Shown one piece after another: positions 8,605 to 16,599 of a stretch of 64,000 nucleotides of DNA. Location: positions 3,113,501 to 3,177,500 of the forward strand of contig NZ_AZUN01000001.1 in NCBI RefSeq assembly GCF_000527095.1, read 5' to 3'. The position numbers were made by a program, and so were the translations under genes. Origin of the DNA: Methylomicrobium lacus LW14 (lineage in GTDB: Bacteria > Pseudomonadota > Gammaproteobacteria > Methylococcales > Methylomonadaceae). Below the pieces are notes generated by a model that was given only the letters and a program-made list of their open reading frames with translations, was not told where the DNA came from and ran no database searches. Numbering within the stretch: the stretch's first letter is position 1; each line of letters begins with the position of its first letter.

Positions 8605-9234
8605 TTAACCTTTGTTGGCTAGAGTCGCTTCGAATTGATTCAAGAGGTCAACGATCGCGCGGTTTTTCATCTTCATCGCGGCCTTGTTCACGACCAGTCG
8701 CGAGCTGATGTGCATGATCAGCTCGCGCGGCTCGAGGTTGTTCGCCTTCAGCGTATTGCCGGTCTCGACCAGATCGACGATGCAGTCGGCCAGGCCGACC
8801 AAGGGCGCCAGTTCCATCGAACCGTACAGTTTGATGATCTCGGCCTGGATGCCTTTTTTCGCAAAATAGCGCTGAGCGATCTTGACATATTTGGTCGCGA
8901 CGCGAATCCGGCCGGACAAGGGCGGCGCGTCCTTGTGCTCGGCGGTCATCAGCCGGCAGCGCGCGATGCCGAGATCGAGCGGCTCGTAAAGGCTTTCCGC
9001 GCCGTGTTCGAGCAGCACGTCCTTGCCGGCGATGCCGAGATCGGCGGCGCCGTATTCGACGAAGGTCGGCACGTCGGTCGCGCGGATGATCACCAGTTGC
9101 ACGTCCTCGCGCGTGGTCCTAAGGATCAGCTTGCGGCAGGTTTTTGGATCGTCGATTGGGGTAATGCCGGCGGCTTCGAGAAAAGGCAGCGCCTCTTCGA
9201 AAATCCGGCCTTTGGATACGGCTATCGTCAGCAT
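8605..9234 (-). CDS. hisG: ATP phosphoribosyltransferase, short form
   Basis: At 209 residues this is the short HisG type, which lacks the C-terminal regulatory domain. Such enzymes need HisZ, a histidyl-tRNA synthetase-like subunit, for activity and feedback control. No hisZ is in the window. The product begins MLTIAVSKGRIFEEALPFL and contains DVPTFVEYGAADLGIAGKD and the phosphoribosyl-binding DLVETGNTLKANNL, both typical. It catalyses the first step of histidine synthesis, joining ATP and PRPP. It lies between murA (9 bases upstream) and hisD (4 bases downstream), consistent with one transcript. Confidence 0.96.
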   Translation of the reverse strand: MLTIAVSKGRIFEEALPFLEAAGITPIDDPKTCRKLILRTTREDVQLVIIRATDVPTFVEYGAADLGIAGKDVLLEHGAESLYEPLDLGIARCRLMTAEHKDAPPLSGRIRVATKYVKIAQRYFAKKGIQAEIIKLYGSMELAPLVGLADCIVDLVETGNTLKANNLEPRELIMHISSRLVVNKAAMKMKNRAIVDLLNQFEATLANKG

Positions 9235-9243
9235 CGGACCACC

Positions 9244-10509
9244 TTAATTCGGGACGCGGCGGATCGTCGCGCCGAGTTGCTGCAATTTTTCCTCGATGTG
9301 ATCGTAACCGCGGTCGATATGGTAAATCCGGTCGACGATCGTGTTGCCTTCGGCGGCTAGCGCTGCAATCACCAGGCTCGCCGAGGCGCGCAGATCGGTC
9401 GCCATCACCGGCGCGGCGGTAATCTTGTCGACGCCGGTGCAGATCGCGGTATTCGATTCGAGCTTGATGTCGGAGCCCATGCGTTGCAATTCCTGCACGT
9501 GCATGAAGCGGTTTTCGAACACCGTTTCGGTGATGATGCCGACGCCTTCCGCAATCGAATTCAACGCGATGAACTGCGCCTGCATGTCGGTCGGAAACGC
9601 CGGGTACGGCGCGGTGCGCACCGAAACGGCCTTTGGCCGTTTGCCGTGCATGTCGAGCCGGATCCAGTCTTCGCCGGAAGTGATGTCGGCGCCGGCCTCG
9701 ATCAGTTTTTCAAGCACCGCATCGAGGATGTCGGGGCGGGTGTTTTTCAGTTTGACCGAACCGCGCGTGATCGCGGCCGCCACCAGGTAGGTGCCGGTTT
9801 CGATCCGGTCCGGCATGATGTTGTAGTGGATATTCTCGACGCCGAGTTTTTCGACGCCTTCGATCACCAGCACATCGGTGCCGATGCCGGAAATCTTCGC
9901 GCCCAACGCATTCAGGAAGTGCGCGAGATCGCTCACTTCCGGCTCTTTCGCGGCGTTTTCCATGATCGTGGTGCCTTCCGCCAGGCAGGCCGCCATCATC
10001 AGGTTTTCGGTGCCGGTCACGGTAACCTGTTCGAGCACCAGGCGGCAGCCTTTCAGGCGATCGACCTTGGCGTGAATATAGCCGCCTTCGACCTTGATTT
10101 CGGCGCCCATCTTGATCAGGCCGTTCAAGTGAATATCGACCGGACGGGTGCCGATCGCGCAGCCGCCGGGCAGCGAGACATGCGCTTCGCCGAAGCGTGC
10201 GAGCAAAGGCCCCAATACCAGAATCGACGCGCGCATCGTGCGCACCAGTTCGTAAGGCGCTTCATAGCTATGGATGAAGCGGCTGTCGACTTCGACGTTC
10301 ATTTTTTCATCGACCAACAGGCGCACGCCCATCCGGCCCAACAATTCCATCGTGGTGGTGATGTCATGCAGGTGCGGGATGTTGCCGACGGTGACCGGCG
10401 TTTCCGCGAGCAGGGTGGCGGCAAGGATCGGCAATGCGGCATTTTTCGCGCCGGAAATGCGCAATTCGCCGGATAAGGGTTTGCCGCCGGTGATGATTAA
10501 TTTATCCAT
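9244..10509 (-). CDS. murA: UDP-N-acetylglucosamine 1-carboxyvinyltransferase MurA
   Basis: The 421-residue protein starts MDKLIITGGKPLSGELRISG and contains LPGGCAIGTRPVD, where the cysteine is the residue that fosfomycin alkylates. MurA transfers enolpyruvate from PEP to UDP-GlcNAc, the first committed step of peptidoglycan synthesis. It follows mlaB by 48 bases and precedes hisG by 9. In many gammaproteobacteria a BolA-family gene (ibaG) lies between mlaB and murA; none is present here. Confidence 0.97.
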   Translation of the reverse strand: MDKLIITGGKPLSGELRISGAKNAALPILAATLLAETPVTVGNIPHLHDITTTMELLGRMGVRLLVDEKMNVEVDSRFIHSYEAPYELVRTMRASILVLGPLLARFGEAHVSLPGGCAIGTRPVDIHLNGLIKMGAEIKVEGGYIHAKVDRLKGCRLVLEQVTVTGTENLMMAACLAEGTTIMENAAKEPEVSDLAHFLNALGAKISGIGTDVLVIEGVEKLGVENIHYNIMPDRIETGTYLVAAAITRGSVKLKNTRPDILDAVLEKLIEAGADITSGEDWIRLDMHGKRPKAVSVRTAPYPAFPTDMQAQFIALNSIAEGVGIITETVFENRFMHVQELQRMGSDIKLESNTAICTGVDKITAAPVMATDLRASASLVIAALAAEGNTIVDRIYHIDRGYDHIEEKLQQLGATIRRVPN

Positions 10510-10557
10510 AGCAGGTTTCTAAGTGATTTGATTCGGTGAGAAAGAATTGGGGCGATG

Positions 10558-10869
10558 TCATTCGAGGTGGGACGCGAAATGCGCGTCCTTGTCGAAACCG
10601 CTGAGCCGGGCCAGGCTCAGCAACTGTTTCGGCACATGGCTGAAACGGAGTTGAATCCGTTTGGCGCGGCAATATTTGATCCATTCTATCATCAGCGCCA
10701 GTCCGGCGCTGTCGGTATTGTCGACCCGGCCGAGGTCGATCGTGATGTCCTTGTGCGAGGTCAAAAAGGCCAGCGATTTGACCGTACGCTTGTCGATCGT
10801 CGCGAAAGTCAGGTCGCCATCGACAAGAAAATGCCCTGCGCCCTGATCAACGATGTTCAGCCTGCTCAT
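10558..10869 (-). CDS. mlaB: STAS-domain protein MlaB
   Basis: A 103-residue STAS domain with the signature VDNTDSAGLALMIEW, which matches the anti-sigma-antagonist-like fold of MlaB. MlaB binds and stabilises the ATPase MlaF in the inner-membrane MlaFEDB complex that moves phospholipids between the membranes. Its ATG overlaps the mlaD stop (ATGA), leaving no room for mlaC, which normally lies between these genes. The assignment rests on domain plus position, because the sequence itself is poorly conserved. Confidence 0.85.
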   Translation of the reverse strand: MSRLNIVDQGAGHFLVDGDLTFATIDKRTVKSLAFLTSHKDITIDLGRVDNTDSAGLALMIEWIKYCRAKRIQLRFSHVPKQLLSLARLSGFDKDAHFASHLE

Positions 10870-11363
10870 TTCTTCTTCTCTTCCGCCTTTTCCTCGGCCG
10901 ACTTGAACAGAAACTGGCCGATCGCCTTTTCGAGAATGATCGCGGATTGGGTGAGTTCGATCTTGCCGCCGTCTTCCAGGTATTCCTCGGAACCGCCCGG
11001 CTCCAGATTCACGTATTGCTCGCCGAGCAACCCCGCGGTGAAGACGCTGGCGGTGGTGTCGGAAGGCAAGGTCTTGTATTGCGAATAGATCGCCATTTCG
11101 ACGACCGACTGATAGGTCTTAGGGTCGAAACTGATCGCCCTGACCTGGCCGATCTTGACGCCGGCCGCCGATACCGGCGATTTGACCTTCAGGCCGCCCG
11201 AATTTTCGAAGCTTGCGGTCACCGTATAGCTGTCTTCTTCGACAAAGGAGCTCAAATTGCTGACTTGCAAAGCCAGAAAAAACAATCCGGCGATGCCGGC
11301 GGCGACAAAAAGCCCAACCAGGGTATCCTGGGTGTTGCTGTGCTGCATGTTAATCTTCTCCAA
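10866..11363 (-). CDS. mlaD: Phospholipid transport substrate-binding subunit MlaD (MCE protein)
   Basis: This 165-residue protein has a short cytoplasmic start, one membrane helix (about residues 13-32, LVGLFVAAGIAGLFFLAL) and a single MCE domain containing VKSPVSAAGVKIGQV and the LGEQYVNLEPGG turn. MlaD forms a hexameric ring in the periplasm on top of MlaFE. It ends in a lysine/glutamate-rich tail. It overlaps mlaE by 14 bases and mlaB by 4, so translation is probably coupled across the three genes. Confidence 0.93.
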   Translation of the reverse strand: MEKINMQHSNTQDTLVGLFVAAGIAGLFFLALQVSNLSSFVEEDSYTVTASFENSGGLKVKSPVSAAGVKIGQVRAISFDPKTYQSVVEMAIYSQYKTLPSDTTASVFTAGLLGEQYVNLEPGGSEEYLEDGGKIELTQSAIILEKAIGQFLFKSAEEKAEEKKK

Positions 11364-12132
11364 ACATGAGTGCGGTCAAGATAAAATCGAGGCCCAAAAT
11401 ACTGAAAGCCGAATTCACGACGGTGCGGGTGGTCGCGCGGCTGACGCCTTCGGAAGTCGGCACCGTGTCGTAGCCTTCGAACAGCGCGATCCAGGTGGTC
11501 ACGAAGCCGAATACGATGCTTTTGATGAAGCCGTTCACGATGTCGTCTTCGAAATCGATATTGGCCTGCATTTGCGACCAGTAAGCGCCGTCATCGACGC
11601 CGAGCAACCCGGTGCCGACTATTTGTCCGCCGACGATGCCGACCGCGCTGAACAGGGCCGCGAGCAGCGGCATCGCGATGAAGCCGGCCAGAAAACGCGG
11701 CGTGATGATGCGCCGGATCGGGTCGACCGCCATCATCTCCATGCCGGAAAGCTGTTCGGTCGCCTTCATCAGGCCGATCTCGGCGGTCAGGGCGGAACCT
11801 GCGCGGCCCGCGAACAGCAAGGCGGTGACTACCGGTCCCAATTCCCTGACCAAGGAAGCTGCGACCATTAACCCTAAGGTTTCTTCGGCGCCGAAATCGG
11901 ACAGGATGTAATAGCCTTGCAGGCCGAGCACCATGCCGACGAAGAGCCCCGAGATCACGATGATCAAAAACGACAGGACGCCGACCGAATAGACCTGGTT
12001 GACCAGCAAACGCGGGCGCGGCATGACATCGATAATGCCGGTCAGGGTTTCGAGCAGGAAATAGGAGCCTCGGCCGAGCTTGGTGAAACTGGTCGTGGTG
12101 GTCTTGCCAAGCGTGTTCAGAAATTTAGTCAT
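11350..12132 (-). CDS. mlaE: Phospholipid transport permease MlaE
   Basis: This 260-residue integral membrane protein belongs to the MlaE/YrbE permease family. Recognisable segments are LGLQGYYILSDFGAEETLG, LVRELGPVVTALLFAGRAGSA and AEIGLMKATEQLSGMEMMAV, the family core. Several hydrophobic helices follow. It is the membrane subunit of the MlaFEDB ABC system. The gene lies 10 bases after mlaF and overlaps mlaD. Confidence 0.96.
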   Translation of the reverse strand: MTKFLNTLGKTTTTSFTKLGRGSYFLLETLTGIIDVMPRPRLLVNQVYSVGVLSFLIIVISGLFVGMVLGLQGYYILSDFGAEETLGLMVAASLVRELGPVVTALLFAGRAGSALTAEIGLMKATEQLSGMEMMAVDPIRRIITPRFLAGFIAMPLLAALFSAVGIVGGQIVGTGLLGVDDGAYWSQMQANIDFEDDIVNGFIKSIVFGFVTTWIALFEGYDTVPTSEGVSRATTRTVVNSAFSILGLDFILTALMFGED

Positions 12133-12142
12133 CGTCCGAGAA

Positions 12143-12970
12143 TCAGTAGCGTCTTCCTGTCGAGATCAGGTCGTCAAAATAATCTTTGGCGGGATAGTGG
12201 AAATGCACCGGGCCGTCCGCCGCGCCGGTCATGAACTGTTGCACCCAGTCGGACGGAGATTGCCGGATTTCTTCCGGCGTGCCTTGCCCTGCAATTTTAC
12301 CGTCCGAGATCAGGTAGACGTAATCGGCGATCGCCATCGTTTCCTGGACATCGTGCGAGACGATGATGCTGGTCAGGCCGAGGGTGGTATTCAGCGATTT
12401 GATCAGATGCACCAGGGCGCCCATCGAGATCGGGTCCTGCCCGGTAAAGGGTTCGTCGTACATGATCATCATCGGATCGAGCGCGATGGCCCGTGCCAGT
12501 GCAATCCGCCGGGCCATGCCGCCGGACAGTTCGTTCGGCATCAAATCGCGCGCGCCGCGCAGGCCCACCGCGTGCAGCTTCATCAGCACCAGCGTGCGGA
12601 TCATCGATTCGGGCAGATGCGTATGTTCGCGCAGCGGAAACGCGACATTATCGTAAACGTTCATGTCGGTCAGCAGCGCGCCACTTTGAAACAGCATGCC
12701 GATGCGTTTTCGGAGATTGTACAATTCGGCCCGGCGCAGCCGGTGTACGTGCTGGCCGTCGACATGAACCGCGCCGGTGGCCGGCGTCAACTGGCCGCCG
12801 ATCAGTTTCAGCAGCGTCGTCTTGCCGGTGCCGCTGGGACCCATGATCGCGGTGATCTTGCCGCGCTCGATCGATAGATTGACGTCATCGAAAATTTTCT
12901 TTTCGCCGCGCGAAAACGACAGATTGCGCACACTGACCAGATTGTCTTGTTGTTTTACGCTGTTTTCCAT
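12143..12970 (-). CDS. mlaF: Phospholipid transport ATP-binding protein MlaF
   Basis: The 275-residue ABC ATPase has Walker A GPSGTGKTTLLK, signature LSGGMARRIALARAIA, Walker B MIMYDEP and the H-loop VSHDV. The C-terminal extension, about 25 residues beyond the core, is where MlaF dimers are stabilised in the known complex. It is the first gene of the leftward mlaFEDB-murA-hisG-hisD run and has a possible promoter about 40-70 bases upstream. Confidence 0.95.
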   Translation of the reverse strand: MENSVKQQDNLVSVRNLSFSRGEKKIFDDVNLSIERGKITAIMGPSGTGKTTLLKLIGGQLTPATGAVHVDGQHVHRLRRAELYNLRKRIGMLFQSGALLTDMNVYDNVAFPLREHTHLPESMIRTLVLMKLHAVGLRGARDLMPNELSGGMARRIALARAIALDPMMIMYDEPFTGQDPISMGALVHLIKSLNTTLGLTSIIVSHDVQETMAIADYVYLISDGKIAGQGTPEEIRQSPSDWVQQFMTGAADGPVHFHYPAKDYFDDLISTGRRY

Positions 12971-13008
12971 GCGCGGTTTCGGTTTGGGGTCGACGATATG
13001 AACCCTCT

Positions 13009-13038
13009 ATTCTCACTGAATAATCCCTATAAAGTCAA
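13009..13038 (-). promoter_or_regulatory. Possible sigma-70 promoter for mlaF
   Basis: On the minus strand a TTGACT hexamer (13033-13038) is followed after 18 bases by GAGAAT (13009-13014), preceded by TG two bases upstream, which resembles an extended -10. It lies about 40 bases before the mlaF start in the divergent mlaF-kdsD spacer. The -10 is imperfect. Confidence 0.4.
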
Positions 13039-13249
13039 TAGATTATGAGGCTTTTTAGCATAATGCGATGATGCGGTGCGGCATGGCCGGATGGCTCCGG
13101 ATCGCCGTCGGTTGCACAATCAAGCACATGCCGGCCGCCGTTTGCCGATTTTAACGTTGAGCCTATAGACCATTGGCCGGCTAATCATGGCATAATGTGC
13201 GTTTTTAAATATTCATTCGACGCTTGTTAATGACTTTCATGCCGCGGCC

Positions 13250-14245
13250 ATGCCGCCGTCCCCGCAGATGATGCTGCACGACCAGGAACTGCGCGCGTTG
13301 GCGCTGGCGGTGATTCAGGTGGAAGCCCAGGCTGTGGCGGCGCTGGCCGATCGCATCGACGCGCATTTTGCCGCCGCCTGCCGGCTGATGTTTGCCTGCC
13401 CCGGCCGCGTGGTCGTGACCGGCATGGGCAAATCCGGGCATATCGCCGGCAAAATCGCCGCCACCCTGGCCAGCACCGGCACGCCGGCGTTTTTCGTGCA
13501 TCCGGGCGAGGCCAGCCACGGCGATCTCGGCATGATCACCAAGCAGGATGTGGTGCTGGCGCTGTCCAATTCCGGCGAAACCGAGGAAGTGCTGACGATC
13601 CTGCCGATCATCAAGCGCCTCGGCGTACCGTTGATTGCGATGACCGGCAATCCGGCATCGACCCTGGGGACGCTCGCGACCGTGCATATCGATGTCGGCG
13701 TCGCCCAGGAAGCCTGTCCTTTAGGCCTTGCGCCGACCTCGAGCACGACCGCCGCGCTGGCGATGGGCGATGCGCTCGCGGTGTCGCTGCTGGAGGCGCG
13801 CGGCTTTACCCGCGACGATTTCGCGCTGTCGCATCCGGGCGGCAGCCTCGGCAAGCGCCTCTTGCTTCGGGTCAGCGACATCATGCACACGGGCGGCGAG
13901 ATGCCGTCGGTGCGCGAGACCGCGCTGATCAGCGAAGCGCTGCTCGAAATGACTGAAAAGAAACTCGGCATGACTGCGATCGTCGATGCGGACAACAAGG
14001 TGGCCGGCATTTTTACCGACGGCGATTTGCGGCGCATGCTCGGCAAGAATCTGGACATCCATAAAACCCGCATCGATACGGTGATGACCGCGCATTGCAC
14101 GACCATCGGCATCGACATGATGGCGGCCGAGGCGATGCAGATCATGGAGCAAAAACGCATCAATGCGCTGATCGTGACCGACGCGGAACGCCGCGCGGCC
14201 GGCGCATTGAACATGCACGACCTGATCCGGGCCGGTATCGTCTAG
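13250..14245 (+). CDS. kdsD: Arabinose-5-phosphate isomerase KdsD
   Basis: A 331-residue protein with an N-terminal SIS sugar-isomerase domain (VVTGMGKSGHIAGKIAATLAS, then SNSGETEEVL and LAPTSSTTAALAMGDALA) and two C-terminal CBS domains from about residue 215. It converts ribulose 5-phosphate to arabinose 5-phosphate, the first step to KDO for LPS. ATGs also occur at 13268 and 13271, and no strong ribosome-binding site decides between them. kdsC follows after 9 bases, then the lpt genes, so the cluster joins KDO synthesis to LPS export. Confidence 0.95.
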   Translation: MPPSPQMMLHDQELRALALAVIQVEAQAVAALADRIDAHFAAACRLMFACPGRVVVTGMGKSGHIAGKIAATLASTGTPAFFVHPGEASHGDLGMITKQDVVLALSNSGETEEVLTILPIIKRLGVPLIAMTGNPASTLGTLATVHIDVGVAQEACPLGLAPTSSTTAALAMGDALAVSLLEARGFTRDDFALSHPGGSLGKRLLLRVSDIMHTGGEMPSVRETALISEALLEMTEKKLGMTAIVDADNKVAGIFTDGDLRRMLGKNLDIHKTRIDTVMTAHCTTIGIDMMAAEAMQIMEQKRINALIVTDAERRAAGALNMHDLIRAGIV

Positions 14246-14254
14246 GGAACCACC

Positions 14255-14779
14255 ATGCAAACAGTGATTGAAAAAGCCAAAAAGATCAAATTATTGGTGC
14301 TCGATGTCGACGGCGTGTTGACCGACGGCCGGTTGTTTTTCGATTTTTTCGGCAACGAATACAAGTCTTTTCATGCCCGCGACGGCCACGGCATCAAGTT
14401 GCTCAAACGCACCGGGGTCGATATCGCGATCATTTCCGGGCGCAAATCCAAATCGGTCGCGCTCAGGATGAAGATGCTCGGCATCGAACATGTTTACCAG
14501 GGCCACGAGAACAAACGCCAGGCGTTTCAGGAATTGCTCGGCAAGACCGGACTCACGCAGGAACAGGCCGCCTATGTCGGCGATGATTTGCTGGATCTGC
14601 CGCTGATGGTCCAGGTCGGGCTCGCGGTCGCGGTCAATGACGCGCATCCGGACGTGAAGGCGCGCGCCGACTGGTGCACGACGCTGCAAGGCGGGCGCGG
14701 CGCGGTCCGGGAAGTCTGCGACCTGATCATGCAGGCGCAAGGCCATTATCAAGCGATATTGGACAGTTATCTGCAATGA
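14255..14779 (+). CDS. kdsC: 3-deoxy-D-manno-octulosonate 8-phosphate phosphatase KdsC
   Basis: A 174-residue HAD phosphatase of the C0 subtype without a cap domain. It contains the nucleophile motif LLVLDVDGVLTDGRLFF, then FHARDGHGIKLLK, IISGRKS and YVGDDLLDLP with the magnesium-binding aspartates. It removes phosphate from KDO 8-phosphate. The stop overlaps the lptC start (ATGA). Confidence 0.96.
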   Translation: MQTVIEKAKKIKLLVLDVDGVLTDGRLFFDFFGNEYKSFHARDGHGIKLLKRTGVDIAIISGRKSKSVALRMKMLGIEHVYQGHENKRQAFQELLGKTGLTQEQAAYVGDDLLDLPLMVQVGLAVAVNDAHPDVKARADWCTTLQGGRGAVREVCDLIMQAQGHYQAILDSYLQ

Positions 14780-15342
14780 GGCTGCGCCATTTACGCATTC
14801 ATATCTATCTCGGCGTGCTCGCCCTGTTGAGTTGGGGACTGGTCGAATTGACCATTACCGAGGAGGAAGGAGCCCTGGTCGTGCCGCCGCACAGCCCGGA
14901 TTATTTCAGCACCGGCTACCGCAAATGGGAGATGGGCGTTGACGGTCTGTTGAAAAACAAACTGACCGCGGACCGGATGACGCATTACAGCGATGACGGC
15001 ACCACGCATTTGGACAAACCGCTGATGTTTTTCCATAATGCCGCGACGCCGCCCTGGGTGATCAACGCGGAGGCGGGCGTTTTGTCGGCCGACGGCAAGG
15101 ACTTGCAAATGAACGGCAAGGTCCACGTCGAACGGGCTGAGGGTAAGGGCGCGAAGCCATTGATCATCAATACAACCAATGCCAGAGTCAAGCCGGAAAC
15201 GCATTATGCGGAGACCGATGAATGGGCCGAATTGATCAGTCCGCCGAACCGCACCACCGGCGTCGGCATGAAACTGGTATTTGAGCAGCCGGTGCATCTG
15301 CAATTGCTGTCGAAAGTGCAGGGAAAATATGAAACCAAATAA
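14776..15342 (+). CDS. lptC: LPS export protein LptC
   Basis: Starting at the ATG that overlaps the kdsC stop gives a 188-residue protein with one N-terminal membrane helix (about residues 9-24) and a periplasmic domain of the LptC type (DYFSTGYRKWEMGVDG, then the TPPWVINAEAGVLSADGKDL beta-strand region). LptC is the inner-membrane bitopic subunit that hands LPS from LptB2FG to LptA. A longer reading from 14674 would only shadow kdsC. lptF and lptG are not in the window. Confidence 0.9.
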   Translation: MRLRHLRIHIYLGVLALLSWGLVELTITEEEGALVVPPHSPDYFSTGYRKWEMGVDGLLKNKLTADRMTHYSDDGTTHLDKPLMFFHNAATPPWVINAEAGVLSADGKDLQMNGKVHVERAEGKGAKPLIINTTNARVKPETHYAETDEWAELISPPNRTTGVGMKLVFEQPVHLQLLSKVQGKYETK

Positions 15343-15841
15343 ATTTTGCGGTTATTTAAGTCTTTGTCTCGTGCTGTCCGGATTTTACGGCGCCGCCGCG
15401 CACGCCTTGGCGACCGACGCCGAACAGCCGATCACGATCGATTCGAATACCGCAACCTATGATGACAAGGCCGCGGTCAGCATCTATACCGGCGATGTGA
15501 TTTCGATCCAGGGCAGCATCAGGGTCAATTCGGACAAGCTGGTCGTACACTTTGTCGATGGCGACGCGGGAAAACTGGTGTTTACCGGCAATCCGGCAAG
15601 GTTCAAGCAAACGCCGAGCCCGGGCAAGGAAGACATCATCGGCGATGCGTTGACCGGCGAGTATTATCCGAAAAAAAACCTGTTGATTCTGAAAAATAAC
15701 GCCACGGTCAAACAAGGTACCGGAACCTATGCGAGCGATTATATCGAGTACGATATCAACACCTCGCTGGTCAAGGCCGGCGACAAATCGACCGATTCCA
15801 AACGGGTGCGCGTCACCTTGCAACCGAAAGCGAAAAAGTAA
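15329..15841 (+). CDS. lptA: LPS transport periplasmic protein LptA
   Basis: The ATG at 15329 gives 170 residues beginning MKPNKFCGYLSLCLVLSGF with a signal peptide that probably ends after AAAHALA. The mature part is an OstA-like beta-jellyroll domain: QPITIDSNTATYDDKAAVSI, YTGDVISIQGS, then GEYYPKKNLLILK. LptA forms the periplasmic bridge that carries LPS to the outer membrane. It overlaps lptC by 14 bases and is followed by lptB after 6. Confidence 0.94.
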   Translation: MKPNKFCGYLSLCLVLSGFYGAAAHALATDAEQPITIDSNTATYDDKAAVSIYTGDVISIQGSIRVNSDKLVVHFVDGDAGKLVFTGNPARFKQTPSPGKEDIIGDALTGEYYPKKNLLILKNNATVKQGTGTYASDYIEYDINTSLVKAGDKSTDSKRVRVTLQPKAKK

Positions 15842-15847
15842 AACGCG

Positions 15848-16573
15848 ATGACTCGACTCGCCGCCAACCAACTGATCAAGAATTACAATCAGCGCCATGT
15901 CGTAAAGGGCGTCTCGCTCGAGGTGAATACCGGCGAGGTCGTCGGCCTCCTGGGTCCGAACGGCGCCGGCAAAACGACCAGTTTTTACATGATGGTCGGC
16001 CTGATCAAGGCCGATGGGGGCGAGATCACGCTCGATGAGCAGGACATCACCCATCATCCGATGTATTTGCGCGCGCGACTCGGCATCGGCTATCTGCCGC
16101 AGGAGCCGTCGATCTTCCGTAAGCTCAGCGTCGAGGACAATATCCGCGCGGTGCTGGAGCTGCGCGGCGATTTGACGCGCGGACAAATCGATCTGGCCAT
16201 CGAGGAACTGCTGGAGGAACTGCATATTCCGCATCTGCGCAAGCAAATGGCGATGAGCCTCTCGGGCGGCGAGCGGCGGCGGCTCGAAATCGCCAGAGCC
16301 CTGGCCTGCAATCCGCGCTTCATTTTGCTCGACGAACCGTTTGCCGGCGTCGATCCGATTTCGGTCGAAGACATCAAAAACATCATCATCCAGCTGAAAG
16401 ACCGCGGCATCGGCATCCTGATCACCGAACACAATGTTCGGGAAACGCTGGGTATTTGCGACAGGGCGTATATACTTAACGACGGCCGGGTCATCGCCGA
16501 GGGCGGGGCCGACGCGATCGTCGCCAATGAAGAAGTGCGCAAAGTGTATTTGGGCGATAAATTTAGTCTTTAG
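15848..16573 (+). CDS. lptB: LPS export ABC ATPase LptB
   Basis: A 241-residue ABC ATPase with Walker A GPNGAGKTTSFYM, Q-loop GYLPQEPSIFRKLSVEDN, signature LSGGERRRLEIARALA and Walker B FILLDEPFAGVDP. These match LptB closely. It powers LPS extraction from the inner membrane with LptFG. The order lptA-lptB-rpoN-hpf is conserved in gammaproteobacteria. Confidence 0.97.
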   Translation: MTRLAANQLIKNYNQRHVVKGVSLEVNTGEVVGLLGPNGAGKTTSFYMMVGLIKADGGEITLDEQDITHHPMYLRARLGIGYLPQEPSIFRKLSVEDNIRAVLELRGDLTRGQIDLAIEELLEELHIPHLRKQMAMSLSGGERRRLEIARALACNPRFILLDEPFAGVDPISVEDIKNIIIQLKDRGIGILITEHNVRETLGICDRAYILNDGRVIAEGGADAIVANEEVRKVYLGDKFSL

Positions 16574-16599
16574 ATCCAGCAGTCAATAAATTCACCGTC

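Noticed and set aside
10502..10684. 60-codon ORF in the place of ibaG
   Set aside because: Not BolA-like; it is a frame-shifted reading over mlaB.
15356..16432. 358-codon minus-strand ORF
   Set aside because: Antisense to lptA and lptB, both of which have complete family motifs.
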